DNA of 64,000 bases. Origin: DAOMNN01 sp050486545. GTDB taxonomy: Bacteria; Pseudomonadota; Gammaproteobacteria; Burkholderiales; Rhodocyclaceae. A program made the position numbers and the translations under genes. The stretch is from assembly GCA_050486545.1 (NCBI GenBank), contig JBJHDM010000012.1:5148-69147 (forward strand), given 5' to 3'. The notes beneath the pieces were generated by a model. It saw only the letters and a list, made by a program, of their open reading frames with translations, had not been told where the DNA came from and did no database searches. Below are positions 9,886 to 19,600 of the stretch, piece after piece (position 1 is the stretch's first letter; the number at the start of each line of letters is the position of its first letter).

Positions 9886-10623
9886 CTAGATCTTGTAGCC
9901 GCGGTGCAGGGCGACCACCCCTCCGGTCAGGTTGAAGTAGTCGACCCGGCGAAGTCCTGCCTGTTCCATCATCGTCTTCAGTTCCTCCTGCGACGGGTGC
10001 ATCCGGATCGATTCGGCCAGATAGCGATAGCTATCGGCGTCGTTTGCGACCTTCTTTCCCATCCAGGGAAGGATCTTGAACGAATACAGGTCATAGGCAG
10101 GCGCCAACGGCTTCCATACGTGAGAAAACTCGAGCACGAGCAACCGTCCCCCCGGGCGCAGCACCCTGCGCATCTCCGACAAGGCGATGTCCTTATGGGT
10201 CATGTTGCGCAGGCCGAACGCCACGGTGACGCAGTCGAACCAGTTGTCCGGAAAGGGCAGTTTCTCGGCGTCGCACTGGGCCACCGGAATGGCCAGCCCC
10301 TTGTCCAGGACGCGATCGCGACCGCGTGACAGCATCGCGTGATTGATGTCGGTGAGCCAGACCTGGCCGGTGTCCCCGACCCGGCGCGCAAACGCGAGCG
10401 AGAGGTCCGCGGTTCCGCCCGCCACGTCGAGCACGCGGTCGCCACGGCCGACGCCGGAGAGCTGGATCGTGAAAACCTTCCACAGTCGGTGCAGACCCAG
10501 CGACATCAGGTCGTTCATCACGTCGTAGCGGCTGGCCACCGACGAGAAGACCTGCGCGACCTTCTTGTGCTTCTCGTCCTCGGCGACCGTCTCGAAGCCG
10601 AAGTGGGTGTGCTTCTCGCTCAT
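9886..10623 (-). CDS. ubiE: Ubiquinone/menaquinone C-methyltransferase UbiE
   Basis: 245-residue SAM-dependent methyltransferase catalysing C-methylation of the demethyl-quinol ring in ubiquinone (and menaquinone, where present) synthesis. SAM motif I is VLDVAGGTADLS; the UbiE signature FGLRNMTHKDIAL and LEFSHVWKPL are intact, as is the YNV-like N-terminus SRYDVMNDLMSLGLHRLWK. The start codon lies 2 bp after the stop of the upstream DUF971 gene, so the two are probably translated together. Confidence 0.95.
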   Translation of the reverse strand: MSEKHTHFGFETVAEDEKHKKVAQVFSSVASRYDVMNDLMSLGLHRLWKVFTIQLSGVGRGDRVLDVAGGTADLSLAFARRVGDTGQVWLTDINHAMLSRGRDRVLDKGLAIPVAQCDAEKLPFPDNWFDCVTVAFGLRNMTHKDIALSEMRRVLRPGGRLLVLEFSHVWKPLAPAYDLYSFKILPWMGKKVANDADSYRYLAESIRMHPSQEELKTMMEQAGLRRVDYFNLTGGVVALHRGYKI

Positions 10624-10625
10624 GG

Positions 10626-11051
10626 TCAGTGCTTATGCCCGCAGCCGCCGCCCTTGGGTGCCGGAGGCGGAACCGAAGCCGGATCGCGGCTCCCGCCTTC
10701 ATGTTCGAGGCGCTCCAGGTATTCTCGCCAGAGCCGCTCCTGTTCGCTGCCGAGGTGATGGAGATAGTCCCAGGAATAGAGGCCGGTATCGTGCCCATCG
10801 GAAAATACGGGGCGAACCGCGTAGTTTCCGATCGGCTCGATCTCCACGATATCGACGTCGCGTTTGCCCAGCTGCAGGACTTCCTGACCCGGTCCGTGTC
10901 CTCGGACTTCCGCAGAGGGCGAATACACCCTCAGGAACTCGAAGGGCAGCGAAAAGCGCGAGCCGTCGTCGAACGCGATGTCGAGCAGGCGCGACTTGCG
11001 GTGCAAGGTGATTTCGGTGGGTGTCGGGGTCTGGTTGTCGAGTCCGGCCAT
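10626..11051 (-). CDS. DUF971 (gamma-butyrobetaine hydroxylase-like N-domain) protein
   Basis: 141 residues. The DUF971 domain (about residues 10-105) shows SRLLDIAFDDGSRFSLPFEFLRVYSPSAEV and the final GLYSWDYLHHLG. The C-terminus is Pro/Gly-rich and ends GCGHKH, a possible metal-binding tail. In eukaryotic relatives this fold is the N-terminal domain of gamma-butyrobetaine hydroxylase; stand-alone bacterial versions may act in Fe-S or cofactor handling, unproven. I use the ATG at 11051 because upstream sequence in frame has no conserved content. It is tightly linked to ubiE. Confidence 0.85.
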   Translation of the reverse strand: MAGLDNQTPTPTEITLHRKSRLLDIAFDDGSRFSLPFEFLRVYSPSAEVRGHGPGQEVLQLGKRDVDIVEIEPIGNYAVRPVFSDGHDTGLYSWDYLHHLGSEQERLWREYLERLEHEGGSRDPASVPPPAPKGGGCGHKH

Positions 11052-11124
11052 GATCGTCTTCGTTGTCGGGGCGAATCGGGACTTACAATCATACCCCAAC
11101 CCGATCCACCCGGACTCGCCCCGC

Positions 11125-11850
11125 TCAGCTTGTCTGTGTGGCCCGCGCCTGGAGCCTCGCGACGTTGCCCAGTGAGAAGAGGTGAGCGTAAATCCATGGC
11201 CAGTAACCGGCACGATGAAATTCGATCACCACCTCGTCCGAGAGGCCGGCCAGGCGGGATTCGTCGACGACACGGAAACCGCGCAACGTGGTCGTCTTTC
11301 CCTTCGCGTCGGTCAGTTGCATGTCCCGCGTCACCAGCAACCCGAGTTCGCAGAGGCGCTTCGCGAATGCGGTCGTGCGTTCCATCTCCGTCAGGAATCC
11401 TTGCAGAAAGATGATCGAGTCGCGCAGCAAGGGCGAATCCGTACCGTCGTCGGTGAACAGCGCTTCGCCTTCCGTCTCGCCAAATCCCTTGTATCGATCA
11501 TCGATGCAGACCGTATACCCGTCACTCTGCCCGGTCCGCGCCAGCACAAAGGGATAACGCCGGACGAAGGCCGGTACGTAGCAGCCCGGCGCCCATTGCC
11601 CATCCCTTTCGACAAACAGGTTCCCGCCCTGGGAGAGCCCGAAAAGCGCGACTGGCGCGGGATCGGTTTCGGTGCCGGAGAAGAGGATGGGGTAGTCGGC
11701 GGACGCCGGTGCGAACTCGACCGCCGCGACCGGGGCGAGGTTCGCTCCGGCGGCAAAACCATAGTCACCGTTGGACTTGTTCAGCCGCAGCGCACGGTGC
11801 TGGTCACGGTTCAGGGGGGTCACGTTCTCATAGAACATCAGTTGCGACAT
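11125..11850 (-). CDS. SapC family protein
   Basis: 241 residues, recognisable SapC family: FYENVTPLNRDQHRALRL at the N-terminus, then FAAGANLAPVAAVEFAPASADYPILF, FVRRYPFVLA, and a second part with LRDSIIFLQGFLTEMERTTAFAKRLCELGLLV. No signal peptide. The family takes its name from a gene linked to Campylobacter S-layer biology, but its biochemical role is not settled. A good AGGAG ribosome-binding site precedes the ATG. It lies 106 bp downstream of tpsB on the same strand, so it may belong to the surface-protein locus. It could equally be an independent gene. Confidence 0.8.
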   Translation of the reverse strand: MSQLMFYENVTPLNRDQHRALRLNKSNGDYGFAAGANLAPVAAVEFAPASADYPILFSGTETDPAPVALFGLSQGGNLFVERDGQWAPGCYVPAFVRRYPFVLARTGQSDGYTVCIDDRYKGFGETEGEALFTDDGTDSPLLRDSIIFLQGFLTEMERTTAFAKRLCELGLLVTRDMQLTDAKGKTTTLRGFRVVDESRLAGLSDEVVIEFHRAGYWPWIYAHLFSLGNVARLQARATQTS

Positions 11851-11956
11851 GAAGACTCCTGTATGGATGCATCAGATTCACTGGCTCGGGATTCCCACGT
11901 CGTCACGGACGCCGACGCTGCGACGCCCTCGCCCGTGTCGATGTGAGACCTGCAGG

Positions 11957-13594
11957 TTAGCCGCCGAAATCGTACACGAGACGAAGGTCCAGACGTGCCT
12001 TGTCCTGATCCGGTGTGACTTTCCGGCTAGCTGCGCTGAAGATTGCCTCGCCACGCCAGCTCGGACCGAAGCGCGCATGCACCCCGAATCCAACGCTGGA
12101 GATCGTTTCTTCCTTGGGACTTTCGCCGTACACCGTACCATGATCCAGGAAGACGAAAGGCTGGTAGCGGTCGGACAGCTGCCAGTGGTACTCGAGGTTC
12201 AGGAAATATCCCCGGACGCCGGCGACGACGCTCGCCGGATAGCCGCGAACGGTGCCGAGCCCCCCCAACTGGAAGAGGTCGGGCGGGGGAAGCGTGTCCT
12301 CACCCGTGAACTGCCACCCAAACGTCGCCGCCCAGACGTGACCGGCGCGCGCGCCGGGGCGCATATGGGTCAGTGCGCCGGGATAGGTGACGTAGCTCTG
12401 GCTGTCCCCCAGGATCGTCTTGCTCCGGCCCATCGATACATTCTGTTCAAGGCCCCACGTTCCTCCAAGCCCGGCGTAGCGACCCCGGATTCCGATCACC
12501 GTACGGCCGATGTCCGTATCGCTCACCGTGACGCCGGAAATGTCACTGGTCGAGTTGCCCTGCGAGAGGCGGATGAGGCTGTCGAGCCTCCAGTGCTCGC
12601 GGCGAACCCAGGGGTGATCGTACTGGAGCTGCCAGCCGGTCGACTCGCCGGTCACCTTCAAGTCCTTGAAGGGGCCGTCGACGAGCTTGATGTCCCCCTT
12701 GTAGAGTGCGCCGCTGAGCCGGCCACCTCGGGCGTTGATCACCGCCCCGTAGTCAGCACGCACCGTACGTGCGCCCCGCGACGCCACCACGAACAGGCTG
12801 AGACGGTCGTCCCGGCCGGCGAGTCCGGAGAAAACGTAGTACGCACCGAGCTGGTACTCGCCTGTGCTTTCCACTCCGTGGTTGTCGAGATAGACCTGCA
12901 GACGATGACGGGAGGGTTCCTCGACCACGATGACGACGTCGCTCTCCCCGAATCCTTCGCCGGCGCGTAGCGAGGCCCTTGCGCGCAGGTCGCCGGTGTT
13001 GTTGAACCAGTCGAGTTGCTCGCGCAGCCGCGGCAGGTCAACCAACTCTCCGGGCGTCATCGGAATGCGGCTGCGCAGGTACGGCTCGCTGGTGTAGACG
13101 TTCCCCGAGATCTCCGCTTTGCCCAGGCGTCCCTCGACCAGGCGGATCTCGACGATTCCGTCGCGAATGTGCTGAGGCGGCACGATCGCCCGGGCGGTGT
13201 ACAGCCCGCGCTCCCGATACAGGGCATTGATGCGTTCGACGATCCGGTCGAGGCCGCGGAAATCGATCTCGCGCCCGACGAACTCCCGAACCGTTTCCGC
13301 GAGTTCGGTCGGGTCGAGGAAACCGGACTGGTTGAACCGTACTCCCTCGAGTCGAAACGTGGGGCCTCCGTCGATGCGGACCCCGGTATCTTCCTCGGTC
13401 GGAACCGCAACCGGATCCTCCGGAACCGGTGCGGCGGGTCGCTGCTCCTCCAGGCGCTCGCGCTCGCGCTCGATCGGTCGAAGGAGAAATCCGGGGTCGG
13501 TCTGGGGCGTCCCCTGCGCCAGTGCGCCAGTGGCTGCGCAGAGCCATGCCCCGAGGGCAAGAATCGCGCACCGGGTGCGGCGAATGACCGTCAT
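11957..13594 (-). CDS. Two-partner secretion outer-membrane transporter (TpsB, ShlB/FhaC/HecB family)
   Basis: 545-residue outer-membrane barrel that exports the giant TpsA upstream. Signal peptide MTVIRRTRCAILALGAWLCAATGALAQ, a short linker/H1-like stretch with charged residues (IERERERLEEQ), two POTRA domains (about residues 75-230: PTFRLEGVRFNQSGFLDPTEL, then VEGRLGKAEISGNVYTSEPYL), then the beta-barrel. The Omp85/TpsB L6 motif is present as LGTVRGYPASVVAG, and the protein ends with an aromatic barrel strand (LDLRLVYDFGG). The ATG at 13594 has GGGAGA upstream. The gene begins 23 bp after the tpsA stop, so the pair is one operon with the substrate gene first. Confidence 0.93.
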   Translation of the reverse strand: MTVIRRTRCAILALGAWLCAATGALAQGTPQTDPGFLLRPIERERERLEEQRPAAPVPEDPVAVPTEEDTGVRIDGGPTFRLEGVRFNQSGFLDPTELAETVREFVGREIDFRGLDRIVERINALYRERGLYTARAIVPPQHIRDGIVEIRLVEGRLGKAEISGNVYTSEPYLRSRIPMTPGELVDLPRLREQLDWFNNTGDLRARASLRAGEGFGESDVVIVVEEPSRHRLQVYLDNHGVESTGEYQLGAYYVFSGLAGRDDRLSLFVVASRGARTVRADYGAVINARGGRLSGALYKGDIKLVDGPFKDLKVTGESTGWQLQYDHPWVRREHWRLDSLIRLSQGNSTSDISGVTVSDTDIGRTVIGIRGRYAGLGGTWGLEQNVSMGRSKTILGDSQSYVTYPGALTHMRPGARAGHVWAATFGWQFTGEDTLPPPDLFQLGGLGTVRGYPASVVAGVRGYFLNLEYHWQLSDRYQPFVFLDHGTVYGESPKEETISSVGFGVHARFGPSWRGEAIFSAASRKVTPDQDKARLDLRLVYDFGG

Positions 13595-13617
13595 GCACTC
13601 TCCCTGAGAATAGTCGT

Positions 13618-16600
13618 TCAGCCTTCTGGCCCAATTGACGAAGTGCCAATCACGGCGGCCGTCCCGAGGTTGACGGGGAAGTCGTCCTCGGTGTTCAGCG
13701 GATCGTCGTCTTCGGCCGGCTCGTCCATCATCGGCGCGCCGATCCACGTCGTCGCTTCGATGTTCTGTAGCTCTGCGAAGATTCCGCTATCACGCACGAC
13801 GCTGGTCCCTTCGTAGTCGAGGCTGCCGGTGTGGCCGGACGCATAGTTCGGAACACGGACGGTGAAGCCGGGTGCGTACCAGACGATATACGAATCCGTA
13901 TAGGTGTCGTTGAGGTTCTGCTCGAGGAAGAAGCGGAAATCGAGCTCGTGCAGCTGCACCGAAGCGCGCACCGGGGCTGGCGTTCGGTTGTTCATGTACA
14001 GGTGCGCGTCCGGCGTGAAGATCTCCATCTGACCCGGAACAAAACCCTCTTCCAGAAGCACGTTGCGGGCCGTCGTCGTGAGTACCGAGTCGATCGCCGC
14101 GTACACCGGGAAGTACAGGCCCAGCGGTGCGTCGACGTCCAGTTGGGCACTCGTTGCCGCTTCACCGCTCGACCCGCGCACGATCATCTCCAGCGCAGGA
14201 CCGTTGGCGGTCAGGTGCTCCACGTGGCCCTCGATGTAGTCCGCCTGCAGGTACAGGTGGTCGTATACCGCGCCCAGCCCGAATTCGATGCCGTAGGTGG
14301 CTTCGAACTCTGCCCACTTCGCACCGAACGTGCCCAGGCGGATCGAGGCCGGCTTGGAGGCGCCGTCCCACCAGCGCGTGCCGACCGCAATCTGCAGCCC
14401 CTCGCCGATCTGCAGCATGCCGCCATCAAGGTCTCCGTAGCTGCGCAACCGGGCCGAACCCGACGCGATGACGTTGTCGAAGTCGAGGTCGCCTCCGGAA
14501 ACGAGCTCCACGTCCGAGGCAGTCCAGACGGTTCCCAGTCGCAAGTCCTCGAAGGTCGTCAGCGTCACATCGCCCTCGGCCTCGACCTCGTCGATATCAC
14601 CCGCGTTGGCGAGGGCCTCGATCGTCCCGTTGGGGGATTCGAGGCGCGTGCCGGCAAGCTGGCCGGCGACGCGCAGGTCGATTCCGGTGCCGCCGGAGAT
14701 CAGGTCGAAGCCCAGGTCGTCGAGCGCATCGACGTCGATGAGGCCGGGACCGGTCAGCAGCGAGGCGTGCGTGGCGCGCGGGAGCACCAGATGGATGTCC
14801 CCCGACAGGGTTTCGGCAGCGATTGCTGCGGTCCATACCCGCAACGGGTTGGTCGGATCGCCGATGCCGGTCCCGGCTTCCAGTTCGACGCCGGCGTCGT
14901 CTGCACTTGCATGGATGTGGTCATGCTCCTCGCCCTCCTCATGCCCTCGGATCGCGCCGTCGGAGGTCACCACGACCGCCCCCGCACCGGCCGCGCCGGC
15001 GGTGATCGACTCGAGCAGCACGTCGCCCGCTGCGCCGAGAAGCACGCGCCCGGCCGCATCGATCCACACCTCGTCGAGTCCGGCGTCGGGCGCAAGCAGG
15101 AAGACGTCGCCCCCGCTCGTGATCTCCAGGCGTCCGCCCGCATCGAGGCGGATCGCCAGCCGATCGGTGGCGGAGGTTCCGACGCCGCCGGAAGCGCCGA
15201 TGGTCAGGCTTCCGGCGTTGACCGCCAGCCCGTCAGCGAAGCGTCCGGACACGCCGCCGTCGAGCACCTCCAGGAACGCGCCTTCGGGGGCGAACATGCG
15301 TCCGATGGTCAGGTCGTGGTCGTGCTGAACGAGATGGATCGCACCGCCGGTGCGGGCGGTCAGGTGTTCCGAGATCGCCACATGCAGCGGCAGCTCGGGT
15401 GTGCCGATGTGGCCGTCACGGGCTTCCAGGATGACTTCCCCGCCTTCGAGCACGGGGCGCCCGTCGGTGACCCCTTCGATGCCCTCCGGCGTGGTCAGCC
15501 GCACGATGGGGCCCTGGACATGGTCAAGGACGAGATCGTGGCCGAGCGTGCTGCCCAGGTAGATGCCGTCGCGCGCGCTCGCCGTGATGCTGCCGGTCGC
15601 CTCCAGCACGACGTTGTCGAGCTGGGTGATGCGAATCCAGTCCTCGCCCAGTTCGATGTCATCGATCTCGGCCGCGGCCAGCGCGATCAGCGCTTCGCGC
15701 CGCGCATCGGGGTCGAGGGCGCCAAGGCCCTGCGAAACGTCGATGAAGACGTCATCGTCGAGGATCTTGCCGATCGTGCCGCTGTGCACTTCGAGCACGA
15801 TGTTCGCGCCGATGATGTTCGGCGCCTGGATGCGCGGGTCGCGTCCGGGCGTCCATTCGAGCAGGCCGCTGCTGATCGCGAACTCGAGCTGCTGTCGTGT
15901 CCACAGATGGCCTTCGGCGATCGCGTCCAGTTCGCCCTCCGCCCAGGTGTAGCTCCAGAGCGGGTCGTAGGCGTCGGCGCCGTAGGCGGCATGCAGGTCG
16001 TGGTAGCGGGCGGTGCGGCTTTCCTCCATCTCGTCGAGCTGGGCGCCGGTCAGGCCCTGCAGGTCGGCGAGCGTCGAGCGATCCTGGGCCGAGTAAGCGA
16101 ATACGAAGTCCGCATCGTAGGCGTCGGCGATGTACTCGAGCACGCCGGGGGAGGTCTCCTCGAGACGCAGTCCGCGCAGATGCCAGTATTCGTCGTACTC
16201 CCCGCGCTTCACGCCTTCGATGGCCACCCGCGTGTCGTCGACGGAAGCCTGGGCGGCGGCCTCGTCGATGAGTCCGAGTTCGCTCCACAGTTGCTCGAGT
16301 GCCGAGATCACGCGATCGTCGCGACGCTCCTCGGGGTTCGCGTCGATCAGCGAGCCGTTGGCGACCCGCAGATGCACGTCGCCATCGGTCGCGATCTGGC
16401 GCACGTTGAGGTCGCCGTCGATCTGCGTGACGAAGACGCCGTTGCCCGCAGTGGCGTCGAACAGCCCCTGCTCGCCGTCGAGGGTGTCGATGCGCACGTG
16501 CGCGTCGCTCGTGCCGACGCTGCCGAAGCGTGCTTCGAGCTGGACGTGGGCGCCTTCGATCAGGCTGCCCGCCTCGCGCATCAGGATGGAGCCGGCCGCG

Positions 16601-19600
16601 CCCAGCGAGACGTTGCCGCCGGCCGCTTCGACGCGGTCGATCCACAGGTCGCCATCCGGATTGCGCAACGGGTCGGCGAGCTGGTCGAGATGGATGTTCC
16701 CGCCTGCGCTCGATGCCGACAGCGTGCCCGAAAGGCGGAGGTGCAGCGGATCTCCGTCGCGGCCGATGTCTCCGCCGGTCGAGACGAGGTCCAGATCGTG
16801 CGCGAAGATCATGTACTGGTCGGACAATGCGCGGATCGCGGCCGCCTGGATCGAGGTGTTGCCGCTCTCGTTGAGCAGGTTGCCGCCGATCAGCACGCGG
16901 CCGTCGGACGTGATGTCGAGCAGACCCGTCTCGAAACCGGTGAAGCGGATCGCGATGTCGTGGTCGGCCTTGACGCTGTGCGTGTAGAAGTCCTTCACGC
17001 CGCGCTGCCGCTCGACCCACTGCCAGTAGGTGTACTCGGTGCACAGTCCCAGGAAGGTGCTCGAGCAGCGGCGGCCGCTGGAACCGGGCAGCGTCTCCCA
17101 TTCGCTCATCGAAACCTGGCTGTAGCTGTAGGCGTACTGCCCGCCCCCTGCGTGCACGCCGCCCAGATCGCCGGTACGGGCGAGGAAATCGCCCTGCAAC
17201 AGGGGCTCGTTGTCAGTGAACCACTGGTCGAGATAGTTCTCCCAGTTGTAGTTCGCAGGGATGATCCAGTCGAGATCGAACAGGCCGAAGAAGGAGGCCG
17301 ATTTCTTCTCGAAGTAATAGCTGCGCTTCTCCACTGCCCCGCGCCCCGTCACCCATGCGTAGCGCAGACCTGCGGTCGGGCTGTAGGCGGCGGTCGTGCC
17401 TGCGTATGGGTCGACGACGAAATGGTTCGCGCGGCCGTCGGTGTCCAGCGTGCGGTTGTCGACGACGTGCACGAGGTCGCCGATGCGGCTGTAGGTCGTC
17501 GTGCGGTAGTCGCCGACCTCTACGCCGCCGACCAGGCGTTTGCCGTCCTCGATGCCGAGGTCGACGATGCGGATCGTGCCCTCGACGCCCCGGCCGGTAT
17601 CCAGCGTGTTGAGCAGCAGATCGTGGTTGGTCTCGTTGACGATACGAATGCTGCCGAAACCGTCGATGACTTCGAGCTGGCCGCCGCCGGTACTCATCAT
17701 CTCCCCGACCAGCTCGATGTAGCCGCCCTGCACCCGTACCCCGTCGAGTTCGATGCGCTGCTCTTCTGCATTCCACCACGCCTTGCGCCGCGCGCCGCCG
17801 AAGCCCTGGCTCGCGCTCTCGAGGATGTCGACCTCGGTCGAGGCGCCCGGCTCCATCGAACCCCAGGTCCATTCGGTCAGCTCGACCAGGCGCAGCCCCT
17901 CGGTCGAATGGCCGTTCGCGATGGCCGCGTCGTAGGCCGCCTGGGCATCGGCAATGACCGTATCCAGGGCTGCCGGCAGCACGATTGCCCACTCGGGCAG
18001 GCCGGAGCGGATCGTACCGTTGATGTTGAGGTAGCGTGCGCTGATGTAGACGTTGTTTGCGGCAATCACCAGACCGTCGCTCGTGTGCTGGATGTTCGAC
18101 GTCGAGCTGCCCTTGTACGGTTCGCAGTTCGTGCCGCTACCCGTCACGCATTCGTTGGCGTGCGCTTGGCTCTGCCACAGGTACTTCGGATCGCCGGTGA
18201 TGTGGCGGAAGGTCGGCACGTAGTTGAGCACGAAGTCCAGGCCGGCGTCGATCTCGAGCTGGCCGGCGTTGAGTTCCGCGCTGACGACGACGCTGCCGGT
18301 CGAGGACAGGGCCACGAGTCCGCCGACGTTGTTGAGGTCGCCGACGACCCAGATGTCGGGTGCGCGATAGCGACCGTCGTACAGCGCGCCGTCGGGATCG
18401 TAGTGGTTGACGACCCGGATGAGCGGGTCGGCGGTCGTGGCAGCCGTCTCGATCGTCCCGAAGGCGGCCTCGCGCCGCCCGTAGCCGTCGATGATGACCC
18501 AGGAGGGGTGGCGGTTGCGATCGGCGATCCCGGCATTCGTCGTTTCGGGTCGGTTGTTGAACACCAGCCTGCCGCGATCCAGCCACGGGATCTCCATGCC
18601 GTGGATGCGCAGGTAGTACGGGGTGTAGTTGTCGATGAGGATGCTCGCATCGCCCGGCGCGGAGATGTCGCCGGTGCCGACGAGCAGGTCCGCGGTGACG
18701 AACACGTTGCCGGGGCTGGCGAGGATCGGGTCGAGATCGATGACCGTGAGCACCATGTCATTGTTGCCGGCGAAGTTCTCCAGATCCTCGAGCGTGAGGG
18801 GCGTCCCGGCTTCGCCGTCTGCAGCCGGTGTTTCGCCGTTCAGGTTCAGGGTCGCGAGCTGAGCGACCAGACGGTCGATCTCGGCCCGGTAGGCGGCGAC
18901 TGCAGGGCCGTTGCCGGCATGGTCGGCCATCAGCCCCTGCAATTCGGAGATCCGGTCCCAGATCGACACGACCAGAGAGACGTGATTCACCGAAAACGAC
19001 ACGCCCTCGGAGATGTTGCCTTCGTCGACACGGTGGGTCGACAGATCATGACCCCCCTGCGGCCAGTTGCTGTCGAAGTCGATGCGCAGCCACTGGTGGT
19101 TATGGATGCCGGCCTCGGCCGAGCCGTCTACGAGCACGATGCGGTCGCTGTGCCGGATGCTGTCGCCGGCCACGGTCTCGAGCGAGACCTCGTCGGCGCC
19201 GACCAGGCCGCCGATTGCGTTGCCGATGTCCTCGGCAGCCTGGCGGTACAGGTCCTTCGCGACCCCGAGCGCATTGACGAACAGCTGCGCGTCGCGGGTG
19301 CCCAGATGCACGTCGCGCACGCTGGCCACGCGTGCGCCGTCCTCGATGACGACGAGGCTGTCATTGCGCGCTTCGGCCAGGGCATGCGGCAGACCCGGAA
19401 TCGGGATCGCCGTCTTGTTGAACAGGTCGGTGTTCGCGCGCAGGTCCAGGTAGGTCAGGCTGCCGGAGATGTTCGTCAGATCGATCTCGCGCTGCCCCGG
19501 CATCAGCCGGATGTCCCCGTACGCAAGCAGTTCGGCATCGGAACCGACGACGATACGCTGGCGCGCAGTGGCTACCGATTCGCTGCGTCCCTGCGCCGCG

